From Acerihabitans sp035013185 (lineage in GTDB: Bacteria; Pseudomonadota; Gammaproteobacteria; Enterobacterales; Enterobacteriaceae), in the NCBI RefSeq assembly GCF_035013185.1, contig NZ_JAYGJO010000013.1, positions 1 through 64,000 on the forward strand: 64,000 nucleotides of DNA. Direction: 5' to 3'. Under the pieces are notes generated by a model. It made no database searches, was not told the DNA's origin, and worked only from the letters and a program-made list of their open reading frames with translations. This document shows, one piece after another, positions 1 through 9,801 of this stretch; within the stretch, counting starts at the first letter, position 1; every line of letters begins with the position of its first letter. The position numbers and the translations under genes were made by a program.

Positions 1-111
1 GTATGGTAATTGGTAGTCCCTACCTGCTCTGGAAGCCTGAGTGATACAGTACAAATGGATCCATAAGATCCTTATAATCTTGACGGTCCATAATAGGGAT
101 GGAAACAAGCT

Positions 112-225
112 ATGGAAATAACGCGTCTGACCGGTTCGCTCTTGGTACTCATGTTGACGGCCTGCCACGGTGCAGGCAAAACCGAAACAGATTATTTTAT
201 CCCCAGGGGCGCACTGGGCCTTTGA
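112..225 (+). CDS. Candidate small lipoprotein (37 aa)
   Basis: A short frame starts at ATG 112 and encodes a basic N-terminus, a hydrophobic stretch and a lipobox (LTAC), giving MEITRLTGSLLVLMLTAC followed by a short polar tail that ends at TGA 223-225. A GGA ribosome-binding element lies 8 bases upstream. A perfect TATAAT is at 73-78, although its -35 is poor. If real, the product would be lipidated at Cys18 and anchored to a membrane. It faces yahK. I know no family for it, and it could also be the start of a truncated larger lipoprotein gene. Confidence 0.42.
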   Translation: MEITRLTGSLLVLMLTACHGAGKTETDYFIPRGALGL

Positions 226-287
226 CACAAACTGCTGTAAGTTCAGCGTTTGCCGGCCCAGTGCACCATAGAGGTGGGTGGAACGCC

Positions 288-1349
288 TTAGGCAGTTTTC
301 TTTAGTGATGCCATGTCGATGACAAAGCGGTATTTAACATCGCTTTTCAGCATGCGTTCATAGGCTTCGTTGATGTCTTGGATATTGATCATTTCCACAT
401 CGCAGGTGATGCCTTTTTCGGCGCAGAACTCCAACATTTCCTGGGTTTCGGCGAGACCGCCAATCAGCGATCCGGCGATGGATTGGCGTCCCATGATCAT
501 CGGCGCAGTTTGTACTGCCGGTTCCAGTTGACCCAATAACCCGACCAACACCAGAGTACCGTCAAGGTTTAAGGTAGACATGTAGGGGTTGACGTCATGT
601 TGGTAGGGCACGGTATCGATAATCAGTTCAAACTGGCCGGCAACGTTCGCCATTTGATCCGCTTTGGAAGACAGTACCACGTGATCGGCGCCTAAACGGC
701 GTGCTTCGTTTTCTTTGCCCGCCGAGCGGGTAAAAAGCGTGACTTCCGCCCCCATGCCTTTCGCCAGTTTGAGCGCCATGTGGCCAAGCCCGCCAAGGCC
801 GATTACCGCCACTTTGCTGCCCGGTTTGACGTTCCAGTGGCGCAGGGGGGAATAGGTGGTAATGCCGGCGCACAGTAATGGCGCAGCGGATTTAATATCC
901 AGTTTTTCCGGTACTTTCAGTACAAATTTTTCAGACACCACGATTTTTTCCGAATAACCGCCAAAGGTTGGCGAGCCGTCGTGGCGGTCTTTGTCGTTAT
1001 AGGTTTGGGTGGCCACCTCTTTGCAATACTGTTCCAGGTCGTGTTCGCAGGATATACAGTGTTGACAGGAATCCACCAGACAACCCACGCCGACCAGATC
1101 GCCTACGTGGTGTTTTTTGACACCGGATCCGACGCGGGTCACTTTGCCGATAATTTCATGCCCAGGAACCATGGGGAATACACTCACGCCCCAGTCATTT
1201 CGGGTTTGATGCAGATCGGAATGGCATACGCCACAATAAAGAATATCAATGACCACATCATCGGCACGGGGATCGCGCCGAGCAAATTTGTGGGCGGCCA
1301 ATTTGGTATCTGCGGACTGTGCGGCGTAACCGAGAATAGTAAAGGACAT
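288..1349 (-). CDS. yahK: Zinc-dependent NAD(P) alcohol dehydrogenase / aldehyde reductase, YahK type
   Basis: A 353-residue medium-chain alcohol dehydrogenase that interconverts alcohols and aldehydes in the cytosol. The catalytic-zinc region GVCHSDLHQTRNDWG is near residue 45. A four-cysteine structural-zinc loop (CLVDSCQHCISCEHDLEQYC) follows near residue 95, and the Rossmann nucleotide-binding glycine motif GLGGLGHMALKLA is near residue 185. Length and motif order fit enteric YahK (about 350 aa). The start at 1349 is chosen because GGAG stands 7 bases upstream; a frame extension to 1370 lacks such a site. It is monocistronic in appearance, with an empty 500-base region upstream. In YahK-like enzymes NADPH-dependent aldehyde reduction is the favoured direction; this is family knowledge, not visible here. 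Confidence 0.9.
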   Translation of the reverse strand: MSFTILGYAAQSADTKLAAHKFARRDPRADDVVIDILYCGVCHSDLHQTRNDWGVSVFPMVPGHEIIGKVTRVGSGVKKHHVGDLVGVGCLVDSCQHCISCEHDLEQYCKEVATQTYNDKDRHDGSPTFGGYSEKIVVSEKFVLKVPEKLDIKSAAPLLCAGITTYSPLRHWNVKPGSKVAVIGLGGLGHMALKLAKGMGAEVTLFTRSAGKENEARRLGADHVVLSSKADQMANVAGQFELIIDTVPYQHDVNPYMSTLNLDGTLVLVGLLGQLEPAVQTAPMIMGRQSIAGSLIGGLAETQEMLEFCAEKGITCDVEMINIQDINEAYERMLKSDVKYRFVIDMASLKKTA

Positions 1350-1849
1350 GTTTTTTCTCCAGTGTTTCAACCCAGGTTTATGGCGGTGTCATCTCGATGA
1401 GCGCGACGTTGCCAAGTGTAGTGTGGGTAATGAATTGTGACCGCTATTGCCAGGATAAGGGTGGTTTGCGTAATACTCACCCAGTCCATCCGGAGTGATA
1501 AGCCGGGCACGGTGAGTTAATTATACTGTGTTGGTAAGGTGATAAGTGTAGGACATATTATTTACATCAGGATGATAATCACAATCCTTGGGCGCAGTAA
1601 CCCAAAATGTGCTGCTAATATATAGGTTATATCATTACAATTAATGCAGCTGATTATGGTGTCGCATAGTGGCAATGTGATGGTGATCCCTGCATTTTCC
1701 CTACAAATGCCTATGCTGAAAAGGCCCGATATTCAAACAGGTATTTCCAGTGGCCGAGACTGACCCGGCAGGCTCCACGGTCGTTACATGGCGCGAGGAA
1801 CATGAGAACGCGCAATGCGTGGGATAGGTTTCACACCGAGGTAAGCACT
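1350..1849. other. Intergenic region between divergent yahK and the DCC gene
   Basis: About 500 bases with no convincing frame, hairpin or repeat. It must carry the promoter of yahK on the minus strand and of the DCC-family gene on the plus strand, but I found no strong -35/-10 pair. An alternative upstream start for the DCC gene exists at 1802, with GAGG only 3 bases before it. Confidence 0.4.
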
Positions 1850-2347
1850 ATGCCGAACGCCAAACGCAAAGTCACCCCACCGAATTTGTATGTTATTCGT
1901 AACGAGCGACTGACGCCGCCACCCCATTTGCTGGCCGGTGAGCGAGTGATGCTGTTTGATGGGGAATGTGTATTGTGTCAGCGTCTGGTGCGGTGGCTTA
2001 ACCGCGTTGATCCTGGTAAAAAAATACATTTGGCGACGGTGCAATCGCCGACTGGCCAGGACTTGTTGCGCTGGGCGGGTTTGCCCACGGATAACTTCAC
2101 GACCATCGCCTACATCGCCAACGGCGACGTTACGGTAAAATCAGATGCATTTATCGCCATCCTGGGACAGCTTGGCTGGCCGTGGCGAGCCCTTAGGATC
2201 ATGCGTTTTTTCCCACCTGCACTGCGCGACGCAGTCTATTACGCAGTAGCCCGTAACCGTTATCGGTGGTTCGGCAAACTGCCGGCGGGCACCCCACCAC
2301 CGGCTGACGGTCAAGGCCGGCGTTATCTTGATGGTGGTCATCGCTAA
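1850..2347 (+). CDS. Thiol-disulfide oxidoreductase, DCC family (DUF393)
   Basis: A 165-residue protein whose DGECVLC segment near residue 38 is the D-x-x-C-x-x-C signature of the DCC family. These are thioredoxin-fold proteins thought to exchange thiols and disulfides; substrates are mostly unknown. The rest (VRWLNRVDPG, then FPPALRDAVYYAVARNRYRWFG near the C-terminus) follows the family layout. The start at 1850 is preferred because GAGGT lies 7 bases upstream; the frame stays open to an alternative ATG at 1802. No signal peptide is seen, so a cytosolic location is likely. It converges on opgD with 127 bases between stops. Confidence 0.82.
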   Translation: MPNAKRKVTPPNLYVIRNERLTPPPHLLAGERVMLFDGECVLCQRLVRWLNRVDPGKKIHLATVQSPTGQDLLRWAGLPTDNFTTIAYIANGDVTVKSDAFIAILGQLGWPWRALRIMRFFPPALRDAVYYAVARNRYRWFGKLPAGTPPPADGQGRRYLDGGHR

Positions 2348-2408
2348 TGAATAAGGTGTCATCCGCATTAGCTTAGCTCACTCACCTGACCTCGCCGTAG
2401 CCTTCCGG

Positions 2409-2429
2409 CTTCCAGCTTCCAGCTTCCAG
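2409..2429. repeat. Three tandem copies of CTTCCAG
   Basis: Three perfect head-to-tail copies of the heptamer CTTCCAG lie between the convergent stops of the DCC gene and opgD. No function is evident. Confidence 0.6.
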
Positions 2430-2474
2430 CGTACGGAGCGTCCAGCCCCATCCACCAGAAGCCGCACGGATCGG

Positions 2475-4127
2475 TTAGCTCATCTGCCGGTCGTCAACAT
2501 ACTGGCGTTTATCTGGCGGCGGCGGGAAGTATTGATAAAGCCAGGTCTCGCTGAGCACCTGCCCTTGGCAGCGTAAAAACATCCGTAGCTCCACCGGAAC
2601 CACTGAGTCGCTGTCCGGCGTCCAATCAAACTGGACGCGGTAACCGTTCATCGGTTGCACGAACAAAATTTCAATACTATCGATTTTGCCGTGGGACGTG
2701 GTGATCACCGGTTCGATGCCCTTGGGCGCAGCGGCGATGATATCACCACCGACGAAATCAATGGCAAAGCGGCGTGCCCATTTTTCCGGATAATGCTCAC
2801 CAGGTGCCCAGCCCTCCGGAAACCCCCCCATACCGGTACGGGTCGCCTTTATCCGCGCCAGCGGGCTGTGGACGGGTGGTTCCCCGCTCCAATACAGGCG
2901 ATAGCTGTAGGTATACTCCCCGCCGGCCTGGATGGGTTCTGCGGGCTGCCAGAAACACACAATATTATCCAGCGTTTCACCCGTGGTGGGGATCTCCATC
3001 AGGTTGACCGCCCCTTTACCCCAGTCGCCAATCGGCTCGACCCATAGACTGGGTCGTTTATTATACCAGCCGATAACATCCTGATAATCGTCAAAATTAT
3101 GATTTAACTGCAATAAGCCAAAGCCCTTGGGATTCTCATCCACAAACGAATTAAACTGCAGCTTTTGCGGGTTATTCAGTGGTCGGCAGATCCACTCGCC
3201 GTTGCCGCGCCACATGGCCAGGCGATCGGAGTCGTGGATTTGCGGATGAATGGTATCGCACGTGCGCCGCTCGTTGGTACCACAGCTGAACATACTGGTG
3301 ATCGGCGTGATACCAAGCTGTTTAATTGCCGTGCGGGCGTGGATATGTTTTTCGATATCCATCACCACCCGTTGTGCTTCGCAGCTAATGACAAAACGGT
3401 AGGCACCGGTGGCGCTGGGGCTATCGAGCAACGCATACAGGGTAAACGTGGTATCGGCAGGTTTGGGTTTGTCGAACCAAAACGCGACAAAATCAGGGAA
3501 TTCCTCGCGCTGATCGGTATAAGTATCTATCGCCAGACCACGGGCCGACAGGCCATATTGATAAGTGTCGTCCACCGCCCGGAAGTAGCTGGCGCCCAGG
3601 AACGACACCACATCCCGCCGGGTCAACTCCGGTGCTTTATTGACCTTGAAGCCGGCGAAACCCAGATTATTGCGGCCTTGGAGCTGGGCCGTGTCCACCC
3701 CGGCATTATGGTAATTGAACAATTCGGGGCGAAAATGGATCTCCTTGGCCAAATGGGACTGTGGATCCACTGAATACATGCGCACCCGACGCTTAAATCC
3801 CATGCCCACGTGAAACAGATGCACATCCAGTTGCCGCCCTGGCACGTCATGCCACAGGGAGTGGTTAGCGTCGTACTGTATATCGTTATAGGCCTGGGGG
3901 GTCAGGTCCGCCAGCGTTTTGGGCAACTCCGCCGGTGGACCGCCGAAGGGTTGCCCCGCCAGATTGGCGGCCATGGTTTTCAGCGTGGAAAAATCGAATG
4001 CACTGGCACTGCCATCGGCGACATTGTCGGCAGCCAGCGCCGAACGCATAAACAACGAAGCCATGGCGGGAGTACCGCAGTATGCAGCCAGTGCCAATGA
4101 CGCTTTAATAAATGATCTTCGTTCCAT
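2475..4127 (-). CDS. opgD: Periplasmic glucan biosynthesis protein OpgD (MdoD)
   Basis: A 550-residue protein of the OpgG/OpgD family, which shapes the backbone of osmoregulated periplasmic glucans. The N-terminus MERRSFIKASLALAAYCG is a twin-arginine (Tat) signal, as expected for OpgD and not for the Sec-exported OpgG. The remainder matches the family through the lengthy beta-sandwich region containing FGLLQLNHNFDDYQDVIGWY and RPSLWVEPIGDWGKG. Length agrees with enteric OpgD (about 550 aa). It is transcribed alone, as opgD usually is apart from opgGH. The ribosome-binding site is weak: AGGA sits about 12 bases before the ATG. The next minus-strand gene upstream ends at 4367, so a promoter should lie in 4128-4366. 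Confidence 0.93.
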   Translation of the reverse strand: MERRSFIKASLALAAYCGTPAMASLFMRSALAADNVADGSASAFDFSTLKTMAANLAGQPFGGPPAELPKTLADLTPQAYNDIQYDANHSLWHDVPGRQLDVHLFHVGMGFKRRVRMYSVDPQSHLAKEIHFRPELFNYHNAGVDTAQLQGRNNLGFAGFKVNKAPELTRRDVVSFLGASYFRAVDDTYQYGLSARGLAIDTYTDQREEFPDFVAFWFDKPKPADTTFTLYALLDSPSATGAYRFVISCEAQRVVMDIEKHIHARTAIKQLGITPITSMFSCGTNERRTCDTIHPQIHDSDRLAMWRGNGEWICRPLNNPQKLQFNSFVDENPKGFGLLQLNHNFDDYQDVIGWYNKRPSLWVEPIGDWGKGAVNLMEIPTTGETLDNIVCFWQPAEPIQAGGEYTYSYRLYWSGEPPVHSPLARIKATRTGMGGFPEGWAPGEHYPEKWARRFAIDFVGGDIIAAAPKGIEPVITTSHGKIDSIEILFVQPMNGYRVQFDWTPDSDSVVPVELRMFLRCQGQVLSETWLYQYFPPPPDKRQYVDDRQMS

Positions 4128-4366
4128 GCCGGAAAAAGTTCCTATATATTACAAAGTATTATCCACGCGGAGCCGTTCGTCGGTTGGCGACGCGCCGGGC
4201 ATCGGACGCGCCGTTCCACGAGGTTCAGATTTTTCGACATCGAGTGGCTGCAATAATTCCACCAACAATTCCAGCAAAACATATGACAGCCCCAATGAGT
4301 TTACGGTAAAAGCGTTCAACTGCAATGGGATTAACGCTTGCGTTAGACGTTTAACCCCTCCCGGGA

Positions 4367-6838
4367 CTATTGCGCACTGCGATCGACTATCACTGGCGTG
4401 GTGCCCAGGGGGGAGTTTTCAAAAATCATTTTCTGCGGGCTGGACAACACAATACCGCCAGCACGCATACGCTTAAGTAACTCGAACAACAGATCGCTCT
4501 TGGTGGAGGCGACAATGCGCGGGCTGCGAACAAATCCGGTCACGCTCAGCACGATACCGCTTGGGCCAAGCTGGCTAAAACTCACCGATGGTGCGGGCGT
4601 TTCCTGGATTGATTCATGATCATGGTAGGTTTCAAGCAACAGGTTACGTACCGCTTCCGGGTCGATATCCAACGGGAAGGTCAAGGCGATGGTCACCACC
4701 CCTTGTGCATTACCCATAGTGACGTTACGCACATTCTGCGAGATAAACTGCGAGTTTGGCACAATCACCGTTGAGCGATCCCCCAGTTGAATTTCCGTCG
4801 CCCTGACATTAATTCGCCGGATATCGCCTTCAACACCACTGATAGTAATCAAATCCCCGACTTTCACCGGGCGCTCAATGAGCAGGATCAGGCCGGAGAT
4901 GAAATTCTTCACGATCTCCTGTAAACCAAAACCGATACCCACCGACAAGGCGCTAACAATCCAGGCCAGGTTGTTCCACTGAATACCCAGGGTAGACAGC
5001 GTTAACAAGGTGATAAGAATATAACCCAGGTTGCTAAACAGAATCACCAGCGAGGCGCGCATACCGGGTTCCATCATGGTGTGCGGTAGGAAGTCCTTAT
5101 CCAACCAGCGCCGCACGGAGCGCAGCACATACACGCCAATGGCCAGAAAAATCAGTGCATTCATCACATGGGCCGGCACAATATTGAGCTTTTCAAGCCC
5201 TTTGCCGCCCCACATATCGATGGCTTTGCTTAACAATGACAACGGCGTAGTTGATCCAAAGGTGCCATTGATCAAGGCCACCGCCGCCAGCAGAATCAAT
5301 ACGGTTTTGCCGATAGCCGACATCACCGTAGCCGCCTGGGATAAATGGCGGTCGTCGAGTCCCAGCGAATGCTTGATCCGCTGGCCAATCAGGGTGGTGG
5401 GAGAGAATAGCGCGTCACTCAGATCCACCACCAGGTGGATGAGCAGATACAGGCTGCACAGGATCAGCCCTACCCATACCAGCTCATAGCTCAAGAAACG
5501 GGCCAGGGCAATGTAGCCGACCAGTAAGGAAACCAGAATAGCGATAGCCGTGAGCGTAATACTCAGATGAATCAACCCGGCAATCAAGGTGCGCGCCTCC
5601 GGCTGCCCCCCTTGCGCCAGCAGCCTGCGTCGGGCGCGGTTGGTGCGTAGCGGCGCATAACCAGCGGTCAATGCCATAAGCAAAGAGGAGATGCCGTTAC
5701 CGAAAATGGTGGTGGCTACGCTGGTGCCCACCAGATTATTTATTTGCTCCACGGTGCCAAAAATCAAAATAAACGAGGCCAACATCGGCGGCAATGACCG
5801 CATGGCTAAGGCAATCGGGTCGGAGATCGCCGGTAGGCGCCAGGAAGGGCGCTTATTCGATAGGAACGCGCGACCAAGGCCTGACACCAGAGCCGAGAAC
5901 AGGGTCAGAATAAACAGCTCGTTGGCAAAGTCTATCACCGTCTGCGGCACGTCAGGATGGCGGGTAAACAGCAAAAAGAGACACTCTGCCCCCACCCCAA
6001 CGCTAAATACCGTGGCCAGGGCGCTGGCGCAGGCCAGGAAACTTCGACGTAAACGCCCTTCCGGCAGAAGGTGGATACTAAACCATTCCAACAACTTATC
6101 CAGCAGACGGGAACCGAAGATCCAAATGGCCAGTGCCATCACCAGCAGCGTGGCAGAACCGACTCGCCAGTCGGGCTCCCAGGCGGATTGCCACGCATCG
6201 ACGAAATCCTCACCGAGGTTATCCAGACGTTGTTTATCTTCGGGGGACAGATTGAACAATGGGGTCCAAAAACTGCCCGCCAAAATGCTGCCGGAGTTCA
6301 ATGCCATTTGGGTACGCAGCGCATTACGGCGGATATCGGCAATTTGTGCCGACAAATTAGTCGCGCTGGTACTGATCGCCTTGGCATGCTCAAGTTGTGA
6401 ATCTATCAAGGTCTTACGATTGTTCAGGACAATGCGCTGCTGGGCCACCACACTGGTCTCCGCCATGGCGCCTTCGGCGGGTGGCGGGCCGAGAACATCC
6501 AACTGCCCCTGTACCTGCGCACGGTCGGGCTGGATTGAGGCCACCAGCGCATCGGCTGCAACGGACAGTTTCTGCGTAGCCTCGTTTAGGGTGCTCAACT
6601 GATTGTCACTGGTGGCGGCGGAAACTCGCTGCTTAAGCGTATCAAGCTGTTTTTGCAGTTTGGGCAGCTCTACGTTCGCAACCAGTTTAACTTGCGCGGC
6701 CGGGGCTGCGGTGGCAACCGGTGCAGTAGCGTCGGCGGCACTGGCGCCGCCCATTGGCGCAAGTACTGCCGCCATGACAATGACCCACCCGAGACAACAA
6801 TGTGAAACGGTTCTTACGAGCTTATGCATAGAATACAT
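4367..6838 (-). CDS. Large mechanosensitive channel, MscS family with DUF3772 N-terminus
   Basis: An 823-residue inner-membrane channel of the large MscS class. A signal peptide (hydrophobic core ending GGASA) is followed by a periplasmic coiled-coil region with repeated Leu/Gln heptads. Many membrane segments come next, then the pore helix and beta domain in the last third (GIGFGLQEIVKNFISG, then IERPVKVGDLI and IVPNSQFISQNVRN), which are diagnostic for MscS. Such channels release solutes on hypo-osmotic shock. It is longer than E. coli YbiO and closest in layout to DUF3772 proteins. The start at 6838 is preferred because CGGA stands shortly before it; ATGs at 6862 and 6829 are in frame. It has no evident operon partner. 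Confidence 0.87.
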   Translation of the reverse strand: MYSMHKLVRTVSHCCLGWVIVMAAVLAPMGGASAADATAPVATAAPAAQVKLVANVELPKLQKQLDTLKQRVSAATSDNQLSTLNEATQKLSVAADALVASIQPDRAQVQGQLDVLGPPPAEGAMAETSVVAQQRIVLNNRKTLIDSQLEHAKAISTSATNLSAQIADIRRNALRTQMALNSGSILAGSFWTPLFNLSPEDKQRLDNLGEDFVDAWQSAWEPDWRVGSATLLVMALAIWIFGSRLLDKLLEWFSIHLLPEGRLRRSFLACASALATVFSVGVGAECLFLLFTRHPDVPQTVIDFANELFILTLFSALVSGLGRAFLSNKRPSWRLPAISDPIALAMRSLPPMLASFILIFGTVEQINNLVGTSVATTIFGNGISSLLMALTAGYAPLRTNRARRRLLAQGGQPEARTLIAGLIHLSITLTAIAILVSLLVGYIALARFLSYELVWVGLILCSLYLLIHLVVDLSDALFSPTTLIGQRIKHSLGLDDRHLSQAATVMSAIGKTVLILLAAVALINGTFGSTTPLSLLSKAIDMWGGKGLEKLNIVPAHVMNALIFLAIGVYVLRSVRRWLDKDFLPHTMMEPGMRASLVILFSNLGYILITLLTLSTLGIQWNNLAWIVSALSVGIGFGLQEIVKNFISGLILLIERPVKVGDLITISGVEGDIRRINVRATEIQLGDRSTVIVPNSQFISQNVRNVTMGNAQGVVTIALTFPLDIDPEAVRNLLLETYHDHESIQETPAPSVSFSQLGPSGIVLSVTGFVRSPRIVASTKSDLLFELLKRMRAGGIVLSSPQKMIFENSPLGTTPVIVDRSAQ

Positions 6839-7276
6839 TATTCCGAAAATCAACGATGCCATGGCCGCTACGCCGGTTAGTCTACATGCGACATTCTTTT
6901 ATGTTGTTACCCGCATAGCGGTAACCCACACTGATAAACCGTTTACACCGCCCATAACCTGCTATGGGACAGCCTACACGGCCGATTGTGGGGCACCATC
7001 TATGATCATACTGATTCCCCACAGGAGTGCAGTAGTGGCTGTTGTTGATAAAGTCCGATGACCCATAGCCATAGGCCACACCATCAGACACAACCCTGCA
7101 CACTTTCGGGAAAAGGTCTGTTTTTTTTTGCACTACAATTAAGTTAATTCAAGGTGCTCTGACTAAAACACGTCGAGAGCCCCGGCGACGATACCGCATC
7201 AATTGTATTACACGGAACGGTGCTGAGTGATGGATTGTTATCATCATTATCTTTAATAACACACGAGGCCAATATT
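6839..7276. other. Intergenic region between divergent MscS-family gene and gldA
   Basis: About 440 bases without a credible gene. It should hold divergent promoters. A T-rich run around 7120-7130 followed by TTGCAC and an AT-rich stretch could be part of a gldA promoter, but no clean -10 element is placed. Confidence 0.35.
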
Positions 7277-8377
7277 ATGAGTCATTTTATTTATTCATCC
7301 CCCGCTAAATACGTGCAGGGCAGAGGGATACTGGATGAATTGGGTCAGCATCTTGCCACCATGGGCACAAAAGCGCTGCTGATTGCCGACGATATCGTAT
7401 GGCAAATTACCGGTAAACGCGTTAAGACTTCTCTTGAACAGGCGAAGATTGATTTCCATTATGAGCATTTTAATGGCGAGGCTTCCGGCAACGAAATTGT
7501 GCGCCTGGCGGGCGTCGCGCGCGCAGCCGGTACCGATATTGTTGTCGGGCTGGGCGGTGGTAAAACCCTGGATACCGCAAAGGCGGTGGCGGATGAATTA
7601 AAACAACAGGTGACTATCGTGCCAACCGTTGCCTCCACTGACGCCCCCTGCAGTGCCCTGTCGGTGATCTATACCGATCAAGGGGTTTTCGACACTTATC
7701 GCTTTTATCATAAAAACCCGGATCTGGTGCTGGTCGATACTCAGGTCTGTGCCCAGGCACCGGTACGCATGTTTGCTTCTGGTATCGCCGACGGTTTGGC
7801 GACCTATGTGGAGGCATTGGCGGTAAAACGCAGCCATGCCCAGTCTATGGTGGGCGGCAAACCAACCATCGCTGGCATGGCCATTGCCCGTGCTTGCGAA
7901 GAAACCCTGCTGACTTACGGTTACAGTGCTTATAAAGCGGTGGAACAACATTGCGTTACTCCCGCTGTGGAAGCGGTGGTCGAAGCCAATACCCTGTTGT
8001 CGGGCCTGGGCTTCGAAAATGGGGGGCTGGCCGCAGCACACGCCATTCATAATGGTTTTACCGCCATCAAAGGCGATATTCATCATCTGACCCATGGCGA
8101 AAAGGTGGCTTATGGTACCTTGACGCAAATGGTGCTGGAGCAGCGTCCTGATGAAGAAATAGCGCGATATATTCGGTTCTATCGTCTGATCAAGATGCCG
8201 ACTACACTTAAAGATATTCATTTGGAAAACGAAAGTTTTGACAACTTACTCAAAGTCGGCGCGCTGGCCTGCAGCGAAGGGGATACGTTGCACAACCTCA
8301 ACCCCAACCTGACAGCACAAGATGTGGCCCAGGCCATTCTCGCCGTGGATGCGTTCAGTCAATCAGTGCGTGACTGA
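7277..8377 (+). CDS. gldA: Glycerol dehydrogenase
   Basis: A 366-residue iron/zinc-containing alcohol dehydrogenase that oxidises glycerol to dihydroxyacetone with NAD+. The nucleotide-binding segment is VVGLGGGKTLDTAKAVAD. Metal ligands are seen as the Asp in GIADGLATYVEA and the two His residues in AHAIHNGF and HHLTHGEKVAYG. Length matches E. coli GldA (367). The ATG at 7277 is chosen because the protein then begins at the conserved family N-terminus and GAGG lies upstream; the frame is open to 7220. YjiN follows after 53 bases in the same direction and may share its transcript. No dihydroxyacetone kinase is in the window. Confidence 0.94.
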   Translation: MSHFIYSSPAKYVQGRGILDELGQHLATMGTKALLIADDIVWQITGKRVKTSLEQAKIDFHYEHFNGEASGNEIVRLAGVARAAGTDIVVGLGGGKTLDTAKAVADELKQQVTIVPTVASTDAPCSALSVIYTDQGVFDTYRFYHKNPDLVLVDTQVCAQAPVRMFASGIADGLATYVEALAVKRSHAQSMVGGKPTIAGMAIARACEETLLTYGYSAYKAVEQHCVTPAVEAVVEANTLLSGLGFENGGLAAAHAIHNGFTAIKGDIHHLTHGEKVAYGTLTQMVLEQRPDEEIARYIRFYRLIKMPTTLKDIHLENESFDNLLKVGALACSEGDTLHNLNPNLTAQDVAQAILAVDAFSQSVRD

Positions 8378-8430
8378 CATCTAGGTTGAGGTTGCACCGT
8401 CCGCGTCCGGCAAGGATAATTGACAGCACC

Positions 8431-9711
8431 ATGACGAAACACGCGGAACTGGATAGTATTAAACGTATTGCCCTGCTGCTGCTTTCAAGCGCGGCGGGGC
8501 TTTTTGTTCTGACCCTGTTTTTTCCACCGGGTTTTTGGCGCGATGGCCTCAAGGCCATCTCCGAGGCCGCTATGGTGGGGGCTATGGCCGATTGGTTCGC
8601 GGTGGTCGCGCTGTTTCAGCGCATACCTATCCCCTTTATCAGCGGTCGTACCGCCATTATTCCGCGCAATAAGGATAAAATCGCTGATAACTTAGCGCGC
8701 TTCGTGCGGGAAAAATTTCTTGATACCTCCTCCATCGCCGAACTACTACGTAAACAGGATCCGGCTGCAACCATCGCTGGCTGGCTTACCGCCCCTGACA
8801 ACGCCGACCGTCTGGGTGGGCATATCTTGCAGTTGACGCGCGGACTGCTTGATTTTACCGACGATCACCGGATCCAGGGATTGATCCGCAACGCGCTGCA
8901 TGCGGCGATCGATAAAATGGATTTATCCGCGTCCATCGCCACCGTTCTGGACAGTTTAACCAAAGATGGCCGCCATCAAGAGCTGCTGGACGCGGCCTTA
9001 CGTCAATTGATTACGCTGCTCAACAAACCTTCCTCCCGGGCGTTTATTGCCGACCAGATTATCCAGTGGCTTAAACGTGAACACCCGTTAAAAGAAAAGA
9101 TGTTGCCTACGGAGTGGCTCGGCGAGCATAGTGCCGCGGCGGTGGCCAACGCAGTCAACTCACTGCTTGATGAGATTGGCAGCGATCGCGGCCACGCACT
9201 GCGCCATCGTTTCGATCGGCTGGCGCAAAAACTTATCGAACGGCTCAAGCATGACCCCTCCACAGTGCACCGAGCAGAAATCATCAAGAGCTACCTGAAA
9301 AACGACGCGGTGCTGAATGGCTATATCAGCGCATTATGGGGTGATCTGCGCGACTGGCTAAAACAGGATTTAGACCGTCCGGATTCGATATTACGTGGCA
9401 AAGTGGCCGCATCAGGGCGTTGGTTTGGCCAAACGCTGGCACAAGATGCCGGATTGCGCGCCTCGCTTAATCAACATATCGAGGCGGCGGCTCACAATAT
9501 GGCACCCGATTTTTCTGCTTTTCTTACCCAACATATCAGCGACACGGTGAAAAGCTGGGATGCCAGGGACATGTCACGACAAATCGAGCTCAATATCGGC
9601 AAGGATCTGCAATTTATCCGTATCAACGGAACCTTGGTCGGCGGGTTTATTGGCCTGATGTTGTATCTATTTTCCCAGTTGCCTGCGGTCTATCAATGGC
9701 TTATCGCATAG
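8431..9711 (+). CDS. yjiN: DUF445 inner-membrane protein, YjiN type
   Basis: A 426-residue protein with a membrane helix near the N-terminus (IALLLLSSAAGLFVLTLFF), the DUF445 signature AMVGAMADWFAVVALFQRIP, a long amphipathic helical middle, and a C-terminal helix (LVGGFIGLMLYLFSQLP). Length from this start equals E. coli YjiN (426), which is why 8431 is chosen over the in-frame codon at 8386, although the AGGA upstream is about 14 bases away. Its biochemical role is unknown. It follows gldA closely and may be co-transcribed. Confidence 0.85.
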   Translation: MTKHAELDSIKRIALLLLSSAAGLFVLTLFFPPGFWRDGLKAISEAAMVGAMADWFAVVALFQRIPIPFISGRTAIIPRNKDKIADNLARFVREKFLDTSSIAELLRKQDPAATIAGWLTAPDNADRLGGHILQLTRGLLDFTDDHRIQGLIRNALHAAIDKMDLSASIATVLDSLTKDGRHQELLDAALRQLITLLNKPSSRAFIADQIIQWLKREHPLKEKMLPTEWLGEHSAAAVANAVNSLLDEIGSDRGHALRHRFDRLAQKLIERLKHDPSTVHRAEIIKSYLKNDAVLNGYISALWGDLRDWLKQDLDRPDSILRGKVAASGRWFGQTLAQDAGLRASLNQHIEAAAHNMAPDFSAFLTQHISDTVKSWDARDMSRQIELNIGKDLQFIRINGTLVGGFIGLMLYLFSQLPAVYQWLIA

Positions 9712-9801
9712 ACGTTCGAGCGTCAATACCCCCCGGCCAGGAATCCTGAGTATACCTGGTCACACCCTGCCGTTTTTTTACGCAAAACAGCCATCCGCCC
9801 C

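Noticed and set aside
2409..2429. Heptamer repeats as a phase-variation tract
   Set aside because: Only three copies, located between convergent stops where slippage would affect no promoter or frame.
5691..6602. Plus-strand frame of 303 codons inside the MscS-family gene
   Set aside because: Antisense shadow of a clear membrane-protein gene, rich in Arg/Ser and without any recognisable domain.
6882..7133. Minus-strand 83-codon frame before gldA
   Set aside because: No start signal, no domain, and it fills the expected divergent promoter region.
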